Assembly (NCBI RefSeq): GCF_001368915.1
Contig: NZ_CSTE01000001.1
Coordinates: 199,364 to 263,363 of the forward strand
Reading direction: 5' to 3'
Length of the DNA stretch: 64,000 nucleotides
Origin: Haloferax massiliensis
Lineage (GTDB): Archaea; Halobacteriota; Halobacteria; Halobacteriales; Haloferacaceae
The position numbers and the translations under genes were made by a program. This document shows, one piece after another, positions 53,628-63,249 of this stretch (position 1 is its first letter; each line of letters opens with the position of its first letter). Under the pieces are notes generated by a model that was not told the DNA's origin, searched no databases, and worked only from the letters and a program-made list of their open reading frames with translations.

Positions 53628-53807
53628 TCACGTATCGACGGCATACTCGTCGATCTGGTCGACTCCCCGCCAGAGCGCGTACAGATACCACAGTCCGACA
53701 ACAGTCCAACCAACCGCGACGAGCGGAGAGCCGTGGAACCACCGGTACGCCGCGAAGCCGAACGCGGAGAGGGCGAGGACCTGATAGAGTCGAGCGTGGG
53801 CGGACAC
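53628..53807 (-). CDS. Small two-helix membrane protein
   Basis: A 59-residue frame from GTG 53807 encodes SAHARLYQVLALSAFGFAAY, a short turn (RWFHGSP) and a second helix (LVAVGWTVVGLWYLYALW), ending GVDQIDEYAVDT. Composition and boundaries support a real gene convergent with the DoxX-like gene. Function unknown. Confidence 0.6.
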   Translation of the reverse strand: MSAHARLYQVLALSAFGFAAYRWFHGSPLVAVGWTVVGLWYLYALWRGVDQIDEYAVDT

Positions 53808-53907
53808 GGGCGCGGCTAGTACCCGCCGCGACCGTATTTTTTACTCACGCGGGAGGCGGACACCCCACCGTTTCCAGTATATCGTCGGCGGCCGCGACGA
53901 AAGCCAA

Positions 53908-55080
53908 TCAGGACGAGAACGCGTCGCCCGCGCCGTCGACGTCGGCCGGGCGGTAGAAGCCGACGACGAACTCGACCGCGCCGTCGTCGTCCCGAATCGG
54001 GTGACTATCGAGACGGGCCCGGACGGGCTCGCCGCCGGCGTCGTAGATTCGAATCTCCGTCGAAATCGGCTCGCCGGCGTCGGCGGCCGCCCGAATCGCG
54101 GCGACCGTCTCGGGGTCCGTCTCGGGGCCGTAGAGGAACCGACAGTTGCGCCCCGTCACCGACTCGGCGTCGTAGCCCGTGAGCGTCTCGAACGCCTCGT
54201 TGGCGTAGACGACGGGGTTGTCGGGCAGCGAGGGGTCGGTGACGACGACGCCGACGCCGACGGCGTCGAGCACCCGGTCTTTCAGTTCGACTTCCGCCCG
54301 GAGCGCGTCGACTTCGGTGAGTTCCTGAACGATACAGACGTGTCCCCCGTCGTCCATCTGCGTCAGCACGAGGCGCTCGGGAACCGCCTCGCCGCCCTTG
54401 GTGACGCCGGTCGAAAACCCCCGCCACGACCCCTCGGCTTCGAGTTGCGGGAGGATTTCGTCGTGGAACCGCCGGGCCTCGTCGGCCGGGTAGAGGACGT
54501 CCCAGTGCTCGCCGATGAGTTCGGCCCGGTCGCGGTCGTAGAGCGCGGCGTACGCCTCGTTGAGGTACTGGTAGACGCCCTCGTCGTCGATGATGCCGAT
54601 TCCCTCCTCGGCCGATTCGATGGCGAGAAAGCCGCGTCGCATGTGCGTCTCGGCCCAGTACTTCTCGACGAGGTTCGAGACCTTGTTCGCCAAGACGGGG
54701 TACTCCTCGGGACCGCCTTTCTGGAGGTACTCGTCGACGCCGGCGGAGATGGCGCGGCTCGCGATCTCCTCGCTCCCCTTGCCGGTGAAGAGGACGAACG
54801 GGAGATCGATGCCCCGCTCGCGCGCCGCCGTGAGGAGTTCGAGCCCGTCCATCCCCGGCATGTCGTAGTCGCTGACGACGCAGTCGTACTCCCCGTCGGT
54901 GAGTTCGTCGAGCGCCGGTCCCGGCTCGGTGTACGTCTCCGTCTCGACGTCGTCGAGTTCGCGTTCGAGAAAGGTCGCGGACAGCTCCACCATCGCCTCG
55001 TTATCGTCGACCAGCAGGATTCGCATCGCACGCCGCTCCGCGCTAAACGGGGCGATACCGTGGAGTGGAGACACGTCCAT
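53908..55080 (-). CDS. Receiver-PAS-LOV signalling protein without kinase domain
   Basis: From ATG 55080 the 390-residue protein (ATG 55026, giving MRILLVDDN, is an alternative) has a complete receiver domain with the acidic pair DD at 25-26 and acceptor Asp71 in VVSDYDMPG, a PAS domain (about 150-260) and a LOV-type PAS with GRNCRFLYG near residue 310. No HisKA or output enzyme follows. It would receive phosphate from a kinase and combine it with flavin or light sensing, acting by protein contact. It shares the LOV motif with the kinase at 50996. Confidence 0.85.
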   Translation of the reverse strand: MDVSPLHGIAPFSAERRAMRILLVDDNEAMVELSATFLERELDDVETETYTEPGPALDELTDGEYDCVVSDYDMPGMDGLELLTAARERGIDLPFVLFTGKGSEEIASRAISAGVDEYLQKGGPEEYPVLANKVSNLVEKYWAETHMRRGFLAIESAEEGIGIIDDEGVYQYLNEAYAALYDRDRAELIGEHWDVLYPADEARRFHDEILPQLEAEGSWRGFSTGVTKGGEAVPERLVLTQMDDGGHVCIVQELTEVDALRAEVELKDRVLDAVGVGVVVTDPSLPDNPVVYANEAFETLTGYDAESVTGRNCRFLYGPETDPETVAAIRAAADAGEPISTEIRIYDAGGEPVRARLDSHPIRDDDGAVEFVVGFYRPADVDGAGDAFSS

Positions 55081-55267
55081 ACGTCTGTGGTGTCGCGTCA
55101 CAGTGATAAAAACAGCTACGGCGACAGTCACGTCCGACGACAGAACGCCCCAGACCGTCCCGGGGCACTCGCCTCGGAGGCGAGCGGACGTCTGTATAGA
55201 ATATATATTACTAGATGAGCCCGACGGCAATAAATTATATGCGATGTGACACAGTTGACATCATCAT

Positions 55268-56650
55268 ATGGAAGTGGTCAGGAACGTCCGAGAGCTCACG
55301 GCGGTTCTCGAACAGTTTACGGAGACGACGGGAGCGGTCTGCGAGCTTGAACTGACGAGCGACGGCGAATCGGCCGCGGACGGTGTCCTGGCTTCGGTTA
55401 CCGTCGCGTACGACCTCGCGTCCGAGTGCGCGGTCGACCCGAACCGGCTCTCCGTGTCGTCGCCGGCGGCGTCGGTCGCCGACGGCCGGCTTCGACTCGA
55501 ACTCGACGTGGCGCTCGCGCCCCCGCCGGGCGGAGACGCCGACCCGGAACCGGCGTCGGCCGAGCGCGACTCCGAACGCGACTCCGAGCCGACTGAACTG
55601 GTCGCCCGGGCCGACGGCTCCGGGACGCGAAACGCGGCGGTCGACGCGGCTGTCGGACCCGGCGCGTCGCCGCCGACGATGGAGTCCGAAGTCCCGACAG
55701 AGAGTGGCGAAACGCCGGAGAGCGACCGGGGTGCATCCGCGTCGGCGGACGACGCCACCGAGGCGGGCGCGGAGACGGAGACGGACGCCAGCACCGGCCC
55801 GGACGCCAGCACCGACCCGGACGCCAGCACCGACCCGGACGCCAGCACGGAAACGGAGACCGACGCGGACGCCAGCACCGTGGCGGAGCCAGCGGTGGAG
55901 GCGGACGCAAAAGCGGACACAGACGCGGAGCCGGATTCCGACGCGGTACCGGCCCATCACGACCCGGTTCGGCTTCGGGAGGCCTACGAGGCCTGCGAGA
56001 CGTTCAAGGAGATGACCGCCGCTCTCGGCGTCGACGTGACCCCGCAGACCGTCCGCAACCAGATGATTCAACGCGGGATTCACGAACCGGAGTCCTACGG
56101 CCCGTCGACCGAAACGGCGTCTTCGAGCCGAGCGAGCGACGCGGGCGACGAGGCGCGGACCCCGGAGCCGAGCGTCGCCGACGAGGGGGGCGCGGCCGCG
56201 CCTGAGCCGTCGGCCGAACCGGGAGGCGAGGACACCGCGGACTCGGCGGGGACGGAGCGTGAGACGCGAGCCGAGGCCGACGCGGAAGTCGGGCCGGCGT
56301 CGACTGCGGGGCCGACCGGAGACGCCGGGACCGACGCGGTCGACGCAGACGAGACGCCTGCGGTGACCGAGGACGACTCCGGCGCGAGTGACCTCCCGCC
56401 GCTTCCCGCGTCGGTGTCCTCGCTCGACTGCTCGACGGCGGACGTGTGTGCGGCCGTCGCGGGCGCGAAGACGCTGTACGAAGTCGAGCGTCGCCTCGGA
56501 CTCGACCGCGCCGAGGTCCGCGACGTGCTGACCGCGCTCGACCTCCTCGACCTCGTCACCGGGCGGATGGCCCGACGCGACGCGTCGGCGGCGACCCCCG
56601 CCGACGTTCGAACGCGAGCGCGCGCCGCGCTCGACGGCGGGGCCGAGTGA
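55268..56650 (+). CDS. Disordered two-HTH putative regulator
   Basis: The 460-residue protein has an N-terminal structured domain (1-80), a long acidic Ala/Asp/Thr-rich disordered stretch with tandem DASTDP repeats (about 172-200), an HTH-like segment LREAYEACETFKEMTAALGV (about 236-275, with TPQTVRNQMIQRGIHEP), a second disordered stretch, and a C-terminal winged helix (about 395-440, TLYEVERRLGLDRAEVRDVL). The two HTH units suggest DNA binding. I do not recognise the full architecture. It is divergent from the receiver-LOV gene. Confidence 0.7.
   Translation: MEVVRNVRELTAVLEQFTETTGAVCELELTSDGESAADGVLASVTVAYDLASECAVDPNRLSVSSPAASVADGRLRLELDVALAPPPGGDADPEPASAERDSERDSEPTELVARADGSGTRNAAVDAAVGPGASPPTMESEVPTESGETPESDRGASASADDATEAGAETETDASTGPDASTDPDASTDPDASTETETDADASTVAEPAVEADAKADTDAEPDSDAVPAHHDPVRLREAYEACETFKEMTAALGVDVTPQTVRNQMIQRGIHEPESYGPSTETASSSRASDAGDEARTPEPSVADEGGAAAPEPSAEPGGEDTADSAGTERETRAEADAEVGPASTAGPTGDAGTDAVDADETPAVTEDDSGASDLPPLPASVSSLDCSTADVCAAVAGAKTLYEVERRLGLDRAEVRDVLTALDLLDLVTGRMARRDASAATPADVRTRARAALDGGAE
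55784..55855 (+). repeat. Four 18-bp tandem repeats in coding sequence
   Basis: Units of GACGCCAGCACCGACCCG start at 55784, 55802, 55820 and 55838, the first and last with substitutions. They encode DASTDP in the disordered part of the two-HTH protein. An isolated fifth GACGCCAGCACC follows at about 55870. Confidence 0.85.
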
Positions 56651-57388
56651 ATCGGCCGGGCGAGTATCGGCGCGACGGGAGACGCCCACCGATACGTCGC
56701 TCTACCGCGAGCGGCGAGCGAGTCGTCTCCGGATTCATCACATAATTGGAAAGTGATATAACCCGGGAGTTCGGCGGTGGCGTACGTCGCACGTCGAGCG
56801 GAAGCGCGCTCATCGAGGTCGGTGTGCGGTCCCGGTAGATACGCCGGTCACGCGGCCAGCACGTTCGACAGGAGACCGAGTGAGCCTGCGAAGGCGTCCG
56901 TCTTCCGACGCTGTTTTCGCAGTCGATTCGGACCGCTTCTGCCCCTATCCGCGGATTCGACGGCGAGAAGACGTATTCCGAATTCCCCAACGCCGATTCG
57001 TTGAGCAACTGCCGGTGGGTCGGGACCGCGCAGTCGACGCCGGACGTATCCTCGCGAGATTCTCGGGCGAATGCCGGCGCGTCCTCTCCCGACCGAGTCG
57101 GGCGGGTCGTCGATTCCCTCTTCGGTGTTTTCTCGATTTACTGATGGTTCTCAGTTATTATAACTCATCTTACTTTCATATTGCCGGACACGTTCCCGGC
57201 CGAGTACCGCCGGCGTCCCCCGGCCCCCGTCGCTCGACGTGCGGTGAAGTCGGTGCGTTCGCCCCGCCGGCCCGAAGACGAACCGCAGCGCGTCGGACAC
57301 GTCAGTATGTTGTAGTATGGTTACCAACATATCAGTCTTACCAGCGGTTATCACATCCGCCTCGGTGCGGGTTGTTGTGTTTGCGCAC
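56651..57388. other. Gene-free stretch of about 740 bp
   Basis: No credible gene; frames are Arg-rich shadows. An AT-rich part at 57140-57180 (TTATTATAACTC) may hold a promoter for the nucleotidase-like gene or a noncoding transcript. A frame upstream of the nucleotidase ATG (from 57317) adds 24 residues but is not needed. Confidence 0.4.
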
Positions 57389-60139
57389 ATGACATCACGG
57401 ACAGTTTTCAGACGTACTGTAACAGCAATGCTGGTGGTCGTACTCACGACCGCGACGCTCCCCGCCGGTGCGGCGGGCGTCGCGGCCGGAGACGCGAGCG
57501 CACTCGATTCGAACGTTCAGTCGGTGGCGAACGCGTCCGTCCCGGCGGACGTGACCACCGCCACGCTCCAGTCGGACGGGGCCGACGGCGACGCCGGTAA
57601 CGACACCGCTGGCACGAACGCGACGACCATCACGCTCGTCGGCTTCAACGACATCGGCAAGGCGGCCGCTGGCTCCGGTGACGACAAACTCGGCCGGATG
57701 ATTACACTCATCAATCGCGAGCGGGCGAACGCCTCCGGGCCGGTGTTCGTGGCCGGCGGCGGCGACGAACTCAGCCCGCATGCCCTCCGAAACTACGACG
57801 ACCTAGAACACGGCTACGAGCCGCCGGTGACAGCGATGAACCTCATCGATCCCGACGCCGAAGTCGTCCAGAATCACGAACTCGACTACGACGAGGACGC
57901 GGGGACGAACGACTTCGCCGTCTTCGAGGCCGTTGCCGACGAGTCGACCTACCCGTGGCTCCTCGCCAACGTCGTCGACGAGGAGACGGGCGAGAATCTC
58001 CCCGGGACGCAGAACTACACCGTTGTCGAACGCGGCGGTGTCAGGGTCGGCTTCTTCGGGCTGACCGACGAGGCCATCAACGCCAAGACCGACGGCGTCA
58101 TCGAGCGCAACGGCTACACCGTCGTCGACCCGACGACCGCCGCCCGGCGGACCGTCGACACGCTCCGCAACGAGGAGGACGTCGACGTGGTCGTCGCGCT
58201 GGCTCCGGTCGGCATCCCGGACTCGAAGGACCTCGCGCGGAACGTCGACGGCATCGACGCGCTCGTCTCCGGCGACGACCAACGGCGCTACCCGCCGCAG
58301 ACGACGAACGGCGTCCTCATCGGCGAGACCACCGGCAAGGCAAACGCCATCATGCGGATGGAGCTAACCGTCGATAACGGGAGCGTCACCGACGCCTCCG
58401 GCGAACTCGTCGACGTGACGACCGACGTACCGCGCAACGACTCGTGGCAGGCGTACATCAACCCGCTCCGCGAGGAGTACCTCGACACGGAACTCGCAAC
58501 GGCGGTCATGCCCGAGCACACGGGCGTCGGCTCCAGCTACACCGACGACTCCGCGACGGGCCACCTCGTCACCGACGGCGTCCGCGGCTACACCGGTGCC
58601 GACGTGGCCGTGACGAACGCCGGCGGCATCCGCGACACGCTCTATCCGAGCGACTACGCCGCGGGCGAGGAGTTCAACGTCACCCGCGGGATGGTGACCT
58701 CGACGCTCTCGTTCGGCAACCACATCGTCGTGGTCGAACTGACCGGCGCGGAGCTCCGCGAGGTCGTCGAGAGCCAGATAACGCCGCTGGAGATGGACAA
58801 CCAGTACGGCACCCAGACCCAACAGCAGGTCAGCGGCGTCACCTTCGAGTGGGTGCCCCACAGCGATAGCTCGTCGCCCGGCGAGGGCGACGCGACGATT
58901 CGCGACCTCACGGTGAACGGCGAACCCGTCAACGACTCGGCGACGTACACGCTGGCGACTAACTCCTACATCGCCGACGGCGGCAGCGGCTACCCGCTCG
59001 CCGACAAGCCGCGCGTGGCGGTCTACAACGAGACGACGATGGCCGACGGCGTCATCGGCTACCTGCAGAACCGCGCGACCGTCGCGGCCGCCGAGGTCGA
59101 CACCGAATCCGACGACCGGATGCGACGGGTCGACACGACGGTCGACGCCGACGCGGTCGACGTGACGAGCGGCGACGGCCGGACGACGGTCACCATCGAC
59201 GCACCATCGCGCGTGACCGGCGTGAGCGGAACCGCCGCCTTCGCCGACCGAAGCGGCGGCTACGTCGAGGCGACGAACGTCGCCTACGACGGCGCGAGCG
59301 GCACCGTCACGGTCTCGGTGCCGACGAGCGACCTCGACGCCTTCGGGACGCCGGTGACCGCGCCGGACTCGGGCGTCGACCTCTACGTCGACTACACCGA
59401 CAGCGCGTATTCGAGCCGGTACGAGAACTTCGATTCCGCGGTGCTGAACGTCGACCTCGACGGCGAGGCGACGACGCCCGACCCGACGCCCGAACCGACC
59501 GACGGCGTCGCGCTCGCGGTCGGCTCGAACGGCCAGTCCGTCCCCCTCGGCGACACCCGGGCGTTCGACATCACCGCGAGTGACGCCGCCAGCGGCGTCG
59601 GCGCGTACGAACTGACCCTCGCGGTCGGCGATTCGAGCGTGGCCCGCATCGCGGACGTGCAGTTCCGCGACGACCCCGGATTCTCGGCGGTCAATATCAG
59701 CGACGACGGGAGTGAGGTCCGCATCGAGGCCGCCGGCGTCGACGCCGACGACGGCGACGCGAACGGCTCGCAAGTCCTCGCCACCGTGACGGTCAAGGGC
59801 GTCGCGCTCGGCGGGTCGACCGCCCTCGAACTGACGCCCGCCGCGACCTACGACCCCAACGGGACGGCCTACGCGGTGTCGCGCATCGACAACCGACCCG
59901 TCAACGTCGAACCCGGCGATCTCACCGGCAACGGCTACGCGATGGCCGACCCCGACGGCGACGGCACCTTCGAGGACGTCAACGGCGACGGGAGCGTGGA
60001 CATCGTCGACGCGCAGGCGCTGTTCGTGAACCGCGACGCCGACGCCGTCCAGGCGAGCACCCCCGCGTTCGACCTCAACGGCGACGGGCGGGTCGACGTG
60101 GGCGACGTGCAGTGGCTGTTCGTCACCACGGATGACTGA
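57389..60139 (+). CDS. Secreted 5'-nucleotidase-like protein with cohesin-like and dockerin-like domains
   Basis: From ATG 57389 the 916-residue protein has a signal peptide (MLVVVLTTATLPAGAAGVAA), an UshA-type calcineurin-like domain (about 80-300), the C-terminal 5'-nucleotidase domain with TNAGGIRDTLYP and FGNHIVVVELTGAEL, a cohesin-like beta domain (about 707-824) and two dockerin-like calcium repeats (DPDGDGTFEDVNGDGSVDIV and DLNGDGRVDVGD, about 850-910). Metal-site motifs are altered: GFNDIGKA for NDxHG, QNHELDYD for GNHE, and SGDDQRRYPP for GHTH, so activity is doubtful. It overlaps the next gene by 8 bp. Confidence 0.8.
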   Translation: MTSRTVFRRTVTAMLVVVLTTATLPAGAAGVAAGDASALDSNVQSVANASVPADVTTATLQSDGADGDAGNDTAGTNATTITLVGFNDIGKAAAGSGDDKLGRMITLINRERANASGPVFVAGGGDELSPHALRNYDDLEHGYEPPVTAMNLIDPDAEVVQNHELDYDEDAGTNDFAVFEAVADESTYPWLLANVVDEETGENLPGTQNYTVVERGGVRVGFFGLTDEAINAKTDGVIERNGYTVVDPTTAARRTVDTLRNEEDVDVVVALAPVGIPDSKDLARNVDGIDALVSGDDQRRYPPQTTNGVLIGETTGKANAIMRMELTVDNGSVTDASGELVDVTTDVPRNDSWQAYINPLREEYLDTELATAVMPEHTGVGSSYTDDSATGHLVTDGVRGYTGADVAVTNAGGIRDTLYPSDYAAGEEFNVTRGMVTSTLSFGNHIVVVELTGAELREVVESQITPLEMDNQYGTQTQQQVSGVTFEWVPHSDSSSPGEGDATIRDLTVNGEPVNDSATYTLATNSYIADGGSGYPLADKPRVAVYNETTMADGVIGYLQNRATVAAAEVDTESDDRMRRVDTTVDADAVDVTSGDGRTTVTIDAPSRVTGVSGTAAFADRSGGYVEATNVAYDGASGTVTVSVPTSDLDAFGTPVTAPDSGVDLYVDYTDSAYSSRYENFDSAVLNVDLDGEATTPDPTPEPTDGVALAVGSNGQSVPLGDTRAFDITASDAASGVGAYELTLAVGDSSVARIADVQFRDDPGFSAVNISDDGSEVRIEAAGVDADDGDANGSQVLATVTVKGVALGGSTALELTPAATYDPNGTAYAVSRIDNRPVNVEPGDLTGNGYAMADPDGDGTFEDVNGDGSVDIVDAQALFVNRDADAVQASTPAFDLNGDGRVDVGDVQWLFVTTDD

Positions 60140-60995
60140 GGCGAACACGCCCGCGGTCGCGGTGTTCGTGGCGGTCGTCTGTCTCAGCGCCGTCGCGCCG
60201 CCCGCGGTCGCCGCGACCGACACGACCGTCGGCTTCGGCACCGACGCGGCGACCGTCGAACCCGACTCGACGCGGACGTTCGACCTCGTCGTCGACAGCG
60301 TCGACGGCGGCGTCGGCGCGTACGACCTGACGGTCCGACTCGACGACGACGCCGTCGGCCGCATCGCCGAACTCACCACCCCCGACAACGCCGACCCGCA
60401 ACTGAGGAACACGTCGTACGACGAGAACGGCACGGTCGCGTCGCTTCGCGTCGTCGGCCTCGACACCGACGACGACGGAACGGTCGCGGTCGCGTCCGTC
60501 ACCGTCGAGACCGCCGATACCACCGCCGACGGTGCGCTCAACGTGTCCGTGACCAAACTCGGCGACGAGGACGGCAACAACTACTCCGTCACCGGCACGT
60601 CCGAACTCGACCTCTCTGTCTCGGAATCGACCGGCGGTGGCGGCGGTGGTGGTGGCGGTGGTGGTGGTGGTGGCGGTGGTGGCGATGACGACGAGTCGGA
60701 CGACGACACCGACGACGATGCCGACGCGGACGACGACACCGACGACGACACCGACCAGCCCGCGACCACCGAGTCGGCGGCGGAGTCGCCAACGTCCACC
60801 GCGTCGCCCGCGAGTCCGACGACGGCCGACGACGGTACGACGACCGCCAGCGCGACAGACACGCAGTCCGCGACCGGGACGACCGAGACTCGGACCACGG
60901 CGACCGGGGTCCCCGGCTTCGGCGTCGCGCCCGCGGTCGCCGCAATCGCGGCGCTCCTGCTCGGGGCCGGACGCCGAGTGCGACGCGAGAACTGA
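60132..60995 (+). CDS. PGF-CTERM surface protein with cohesin-like domain
   Basis: The 287-residue protein has a signal peptide, a cohesin-like domain (about 30-160, VGAYDLTVRLDDDAVGRIAE), a run of 17 glycines from about residue 167, an Asp-rich stretch, a Thr/Ser-rich stalk and the archaeosortase signal VPGFGVAPAVAAIAALLLGA followed by RR. Archaeosortase A would cleave it and attach lipid, fixing it to the cell surface. Its domain resembles that in the preceding dockerin-bearing protein, with which it overlaps, so the two probably bind each other. Confidence 0.85.
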   Translation: MTEANTPAVAVFVAVVCLSAVAPPAVAATDTTVGFGTDAATVEPDSTRTFDLVVDSVDGGVGAYDLTVRLDDDAVGRIAELTTPDNADPQLRNTSYDENGTVASLRVVGLDTDDDGTVAVASVTVETADTTADGALNVSVTKLGDEDGNNYSVTGTSELDLSVSESTGGGGGGGGGGGGGGGGGDDDESDDDTDDDADADDDTDDDTDQPATTESAAESPTSTASPASPTTADDGTTTASATDTQSATGTTETRTTATGVPGFGVAPAVAAIAALLLGAGRRVRREN

Positions 60996-61059
60996 GCGAA
61001 CGCGGGCTCTGCGGAGCCTGTGTCGAATCTTTATCCGTGTGGGCGTCTAGCAGAGAGGT

Positions 61060-61665
61060 ATGAACGGCCCGGACACCGCGGACGAAACGAGCTTCTATCT
61101 CGACTACGAGCTGCAGGTCGATGCGACCCGCGACGCCGTAGCGAAGCTCGCTCGTGAGGTCCTCCAGTACGAGTGGGCCGACTACCTCCGCGCGTCGCCG
61201 CCGGCGGGCGGCCACGAGTGGCACGCCCTCGACTCGGGGAAGCCGTGGGGGCGCGTCACGCCCACGTCGTGGGAGCGCGGCCGCGACAGCGGCTACGACC
61301 TCCACTTCGAGCACTACCCGACGCCGCGCGCCCTCCAACGCGGGCAGTTCCGGCTCGAACTCCACCTCGAAGACGGCGTCCACGGCGACGCCGACTTCTC
61401 CGGCGACTCGCCGTACGCGGCGCTCCGCGAGCGACTCGTCGCGGCGCTCGACGAGGCGCGCGGCGAACACGACGACCTCCCTGCCGGCGAGTTCGGCACT
61501 GGGCGGACGCTCTGGCGGGTGGACTCGCACTTCCTCGCGGGCGACACCGTCGCCTACTACGAGGCGCTCCGCGAGGCGCTGTCGGCGCACGACCCGTTCG
61601 TCGACGCCGTGGCGGCCGTCCTCGACGACGAACTCCCCGAGCGCGACCCGTTCGAACGCGGCTGA
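61060..61665 (+). CDS. Hypothetical haloarchaeal protein
   Basis: The 201-residue acidic protein has a regular alpha/beta pattern, Trp/His-rich centre (GGHEWHALDSGKPWGRVTPT), SGYDLHFEHYPTPRALQRG and LWRVDSHFLAGDTVAYYEAL. No signal peptide or transmembrane helix. I do not recognise the family. It follows the surface-protein pair by 65 bp but is probably separately transcribed. Confidence 0.65.
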   Translation: MNGPDTADETSFYLDYELQVDATRDAVAKLAREVLQYEWADYLRASPPAGGHEWHALDSGKPWGRVTPTSWERGRDSGYDLHFEHYPTPRALQRGQFRLELHLEDGVHGDADFSGDSPYAALRERLVAALDEARGEHDDLPAGEFGTGRTLWRVDSHFLAGDTVAYYEALREALSAHDPFVDAVAAVLDDELPERDPFERG

Positions 61666-61937
61666 CGCGGCGGGCGACAACCGACTCACGGTGCGGGCCG
61701 AATCGCGCGAGTGCCGACAGACGCGCGGCGACGCCCGGATTCGACCGCGATTGTTCCGCGGCGCAGTCGGCGGACCCCGCGAGGTCCGGCCGAGTCGGAG
61801 CCGCGACCGGCAGTTCGAAACCGTCCGGAACGGAAAGTGTACAATCAAACCGTCAATACCCCTATATAGCCACATTCGCTCACCGAATGTCGTGAACTGC
61901 GAAAGAACTATACTATTTGACGCCCGCTAGCGAAACG

Positions 61938-62138
61938 ATGGCACAAGCAATCGAGGTCGCCCCGCACGTGATCACGGAGGGGTCGACTATCCGGCATTCG
62001 ACGCTGTGTACGGAACAGACGGTGGTGGAAATCGAAGACGGGACCGTCCGGACGACGTACGGCGACGAGGAGTTCGTCTACCCGCGCGAACAGCTCGCGC
62101 TCGACCTCTCGGTCGGTCGGTTCGAAGTCGTCTCCTGA
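61938..62138 (+). CDS. Small conserved-looking hypothetical protein
   Basis: From ATG 61938 the 66-residue product is beta-rich (TVVEIEDGTVRTTYGDEEFV, YPREQLALDLSVGRFEVVS). An AT-rich promoter region precedes it (61840-61920, CCCTATATAGCC). The fold might be an SH3- or KOW-like barrel. Function unknown. Confidence 0.6.
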   Translation: MAQAIEVAPHVITEGSTIRHSTLCTEQTVVEIEDGTVRTTYGDEEFVYPREQLALDLSVGRFEVVS

Positions 62139-62352
62139 CCCCGCCTTCGGGACGGCACGGGCCACCGTCCCGCCTTGCGTCGTCGCTCACGGTTATACTC
62201 GGGCCGGCCCACACGCGGTCCCCGTTTTCGTCGCCCGTGACGGATTCGCCTCGCCTCCGAACGCTCGCGAGCGTCCGCGCCGAAGCGCGTCTCGGAAATC
62301 CGGACAGTTCGATTGCCGACACTATTTGTACGAGCCACATGAACCACCGGGC

Positions 62353-63198
62353 GTGTCCTCCGCTGACCCTCCGCGCTCGCCGGGCACACTCGCCGTGAGC
62401 GCCAAAGAGACCGGTCAATCGCTGTACGAACGAGCCTACAACACCCTGCTGACGGGCGTGGCGATCATGATCCCCATCGTCATCACGCTGTACGTCCTGC
62501 GCGTCGGCATCGACTTCGTCAGGGACGCCCTCGAACCGTTCATCGACCTGCTTCGCTGGGCGGGCGTCATCAGCCGCTTCGAGAGCGTCGAGTTCATCAG
62601 CCTCCTCATCGAACTCGGCGTTTACTCGTTCGTCGTCGACTTCTTCACCGAGTTGGTGGCGCTGCTCGTCCTCTTCGGAATCGTCGCGGTCGTGGGGACC
62701 GTCGGCCGCAACCAGTACGGCGAGAAGATCATCGGCGTGTTCGACCTCGTGATTTCGTCGATTCCGGGCGTCGGGACGGTGTACAAGAGCTTCCGCCGCA
62801 TGGGCGACGTTGTCCTCGACGAGGGGGCAGACGAGTTCCAGGACGTGAAGCTCGTCCAGTGTTTCGACGACGACGTGTACGTGCTGGGCTTCCAGACGGG
62901 CGGCTCTCCCGCGACCATCGAGCAGTCCACCGGCCACGGCGAGATGGTCTCGATGTTCCTCCCGCTCGCGCCGAACCCCGTCACCGGCGGCCTGCTCACC
63001 TACATCCCCGCCGACGACGTGTACGACATCGACATGACCGTCGAGGAGGGCGTCCGGAGCATCCTCACGAGCGGCGTCGCCACCGACGAGGACTCGGACG
63101 CGCTGGGCGTGAACATGTCCGAACTCCGCGGCACCGAGCGGTTACAGGACATCCGCGAATCGATGATTACGACCGACGAGAAGCGGGACGACGACTGA
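62353..63198 (+). CDS. DUF502 family membrane protein
   Basis: From GTG 62353 the product has 281 residues (TTG 62326 is another option). Two long transmembrane helices (about 35-57 and 85-113) are followed by the DUF502 signature GRNQYGEKIIGVFDLVISSI, PGVGTVYKSFRRMGD, and later FLPLAPNPVTGGLLTYIPAD, with a soluble C-terminus. The family is widespread in bacteria, plants and haloarchaea; its role is unknown, probably in membrane organisation. Confidence 0.88.
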   Translation: MSSADPPRSPGTLAVSAKETGQSLYERAYNTLLTGVAIMIPIVITLYVLRVGIDFVRDALEPFIDLLRWAGVISRFESVEFISLLIELGVYSFVVDFFTELVALLVLFGIVAVVGTVGRNQYGEKIIGVFDLVISSIPGVGTVYKSFRRMGDVVLDEGADEFQDVKLVQCFDDDVYVLGFQTGGSPATIEQSTGHGEMVSMFLPLAPNPVTGGLLTYIPADDVYDIDMTVEEGVRSILTSGVATDEDSDALGVNMSELRGTERLQDIRESMITTDEKRDDD

Positions 63199-63249
63199 CC
63201 GCAGAGGTGTCGAAGGGACGAGTCGCGTTTCCGAGGCCGCCCCGGCGAC

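Noticed and set aside
55235-56689. 484-codon minus-strand ORF
   Set aside because: Antisense to the two-HTH gene, Arg-rich throughout and without structure.
58364-60580. 738-codon minus-strand ORF
   Set aside because: It lies opposite the nucleotidase-like and PGF-CTERM genes, has no recognisable motif, and reflects strong third-position GC bias.
60632-60682. Polyglycine run as a frameshift or assembly artefact
   Set aside because: The frame is intact on both sides, and Gly-rich stalks before PGF-CTERM anchors are plausible in surface proteins.
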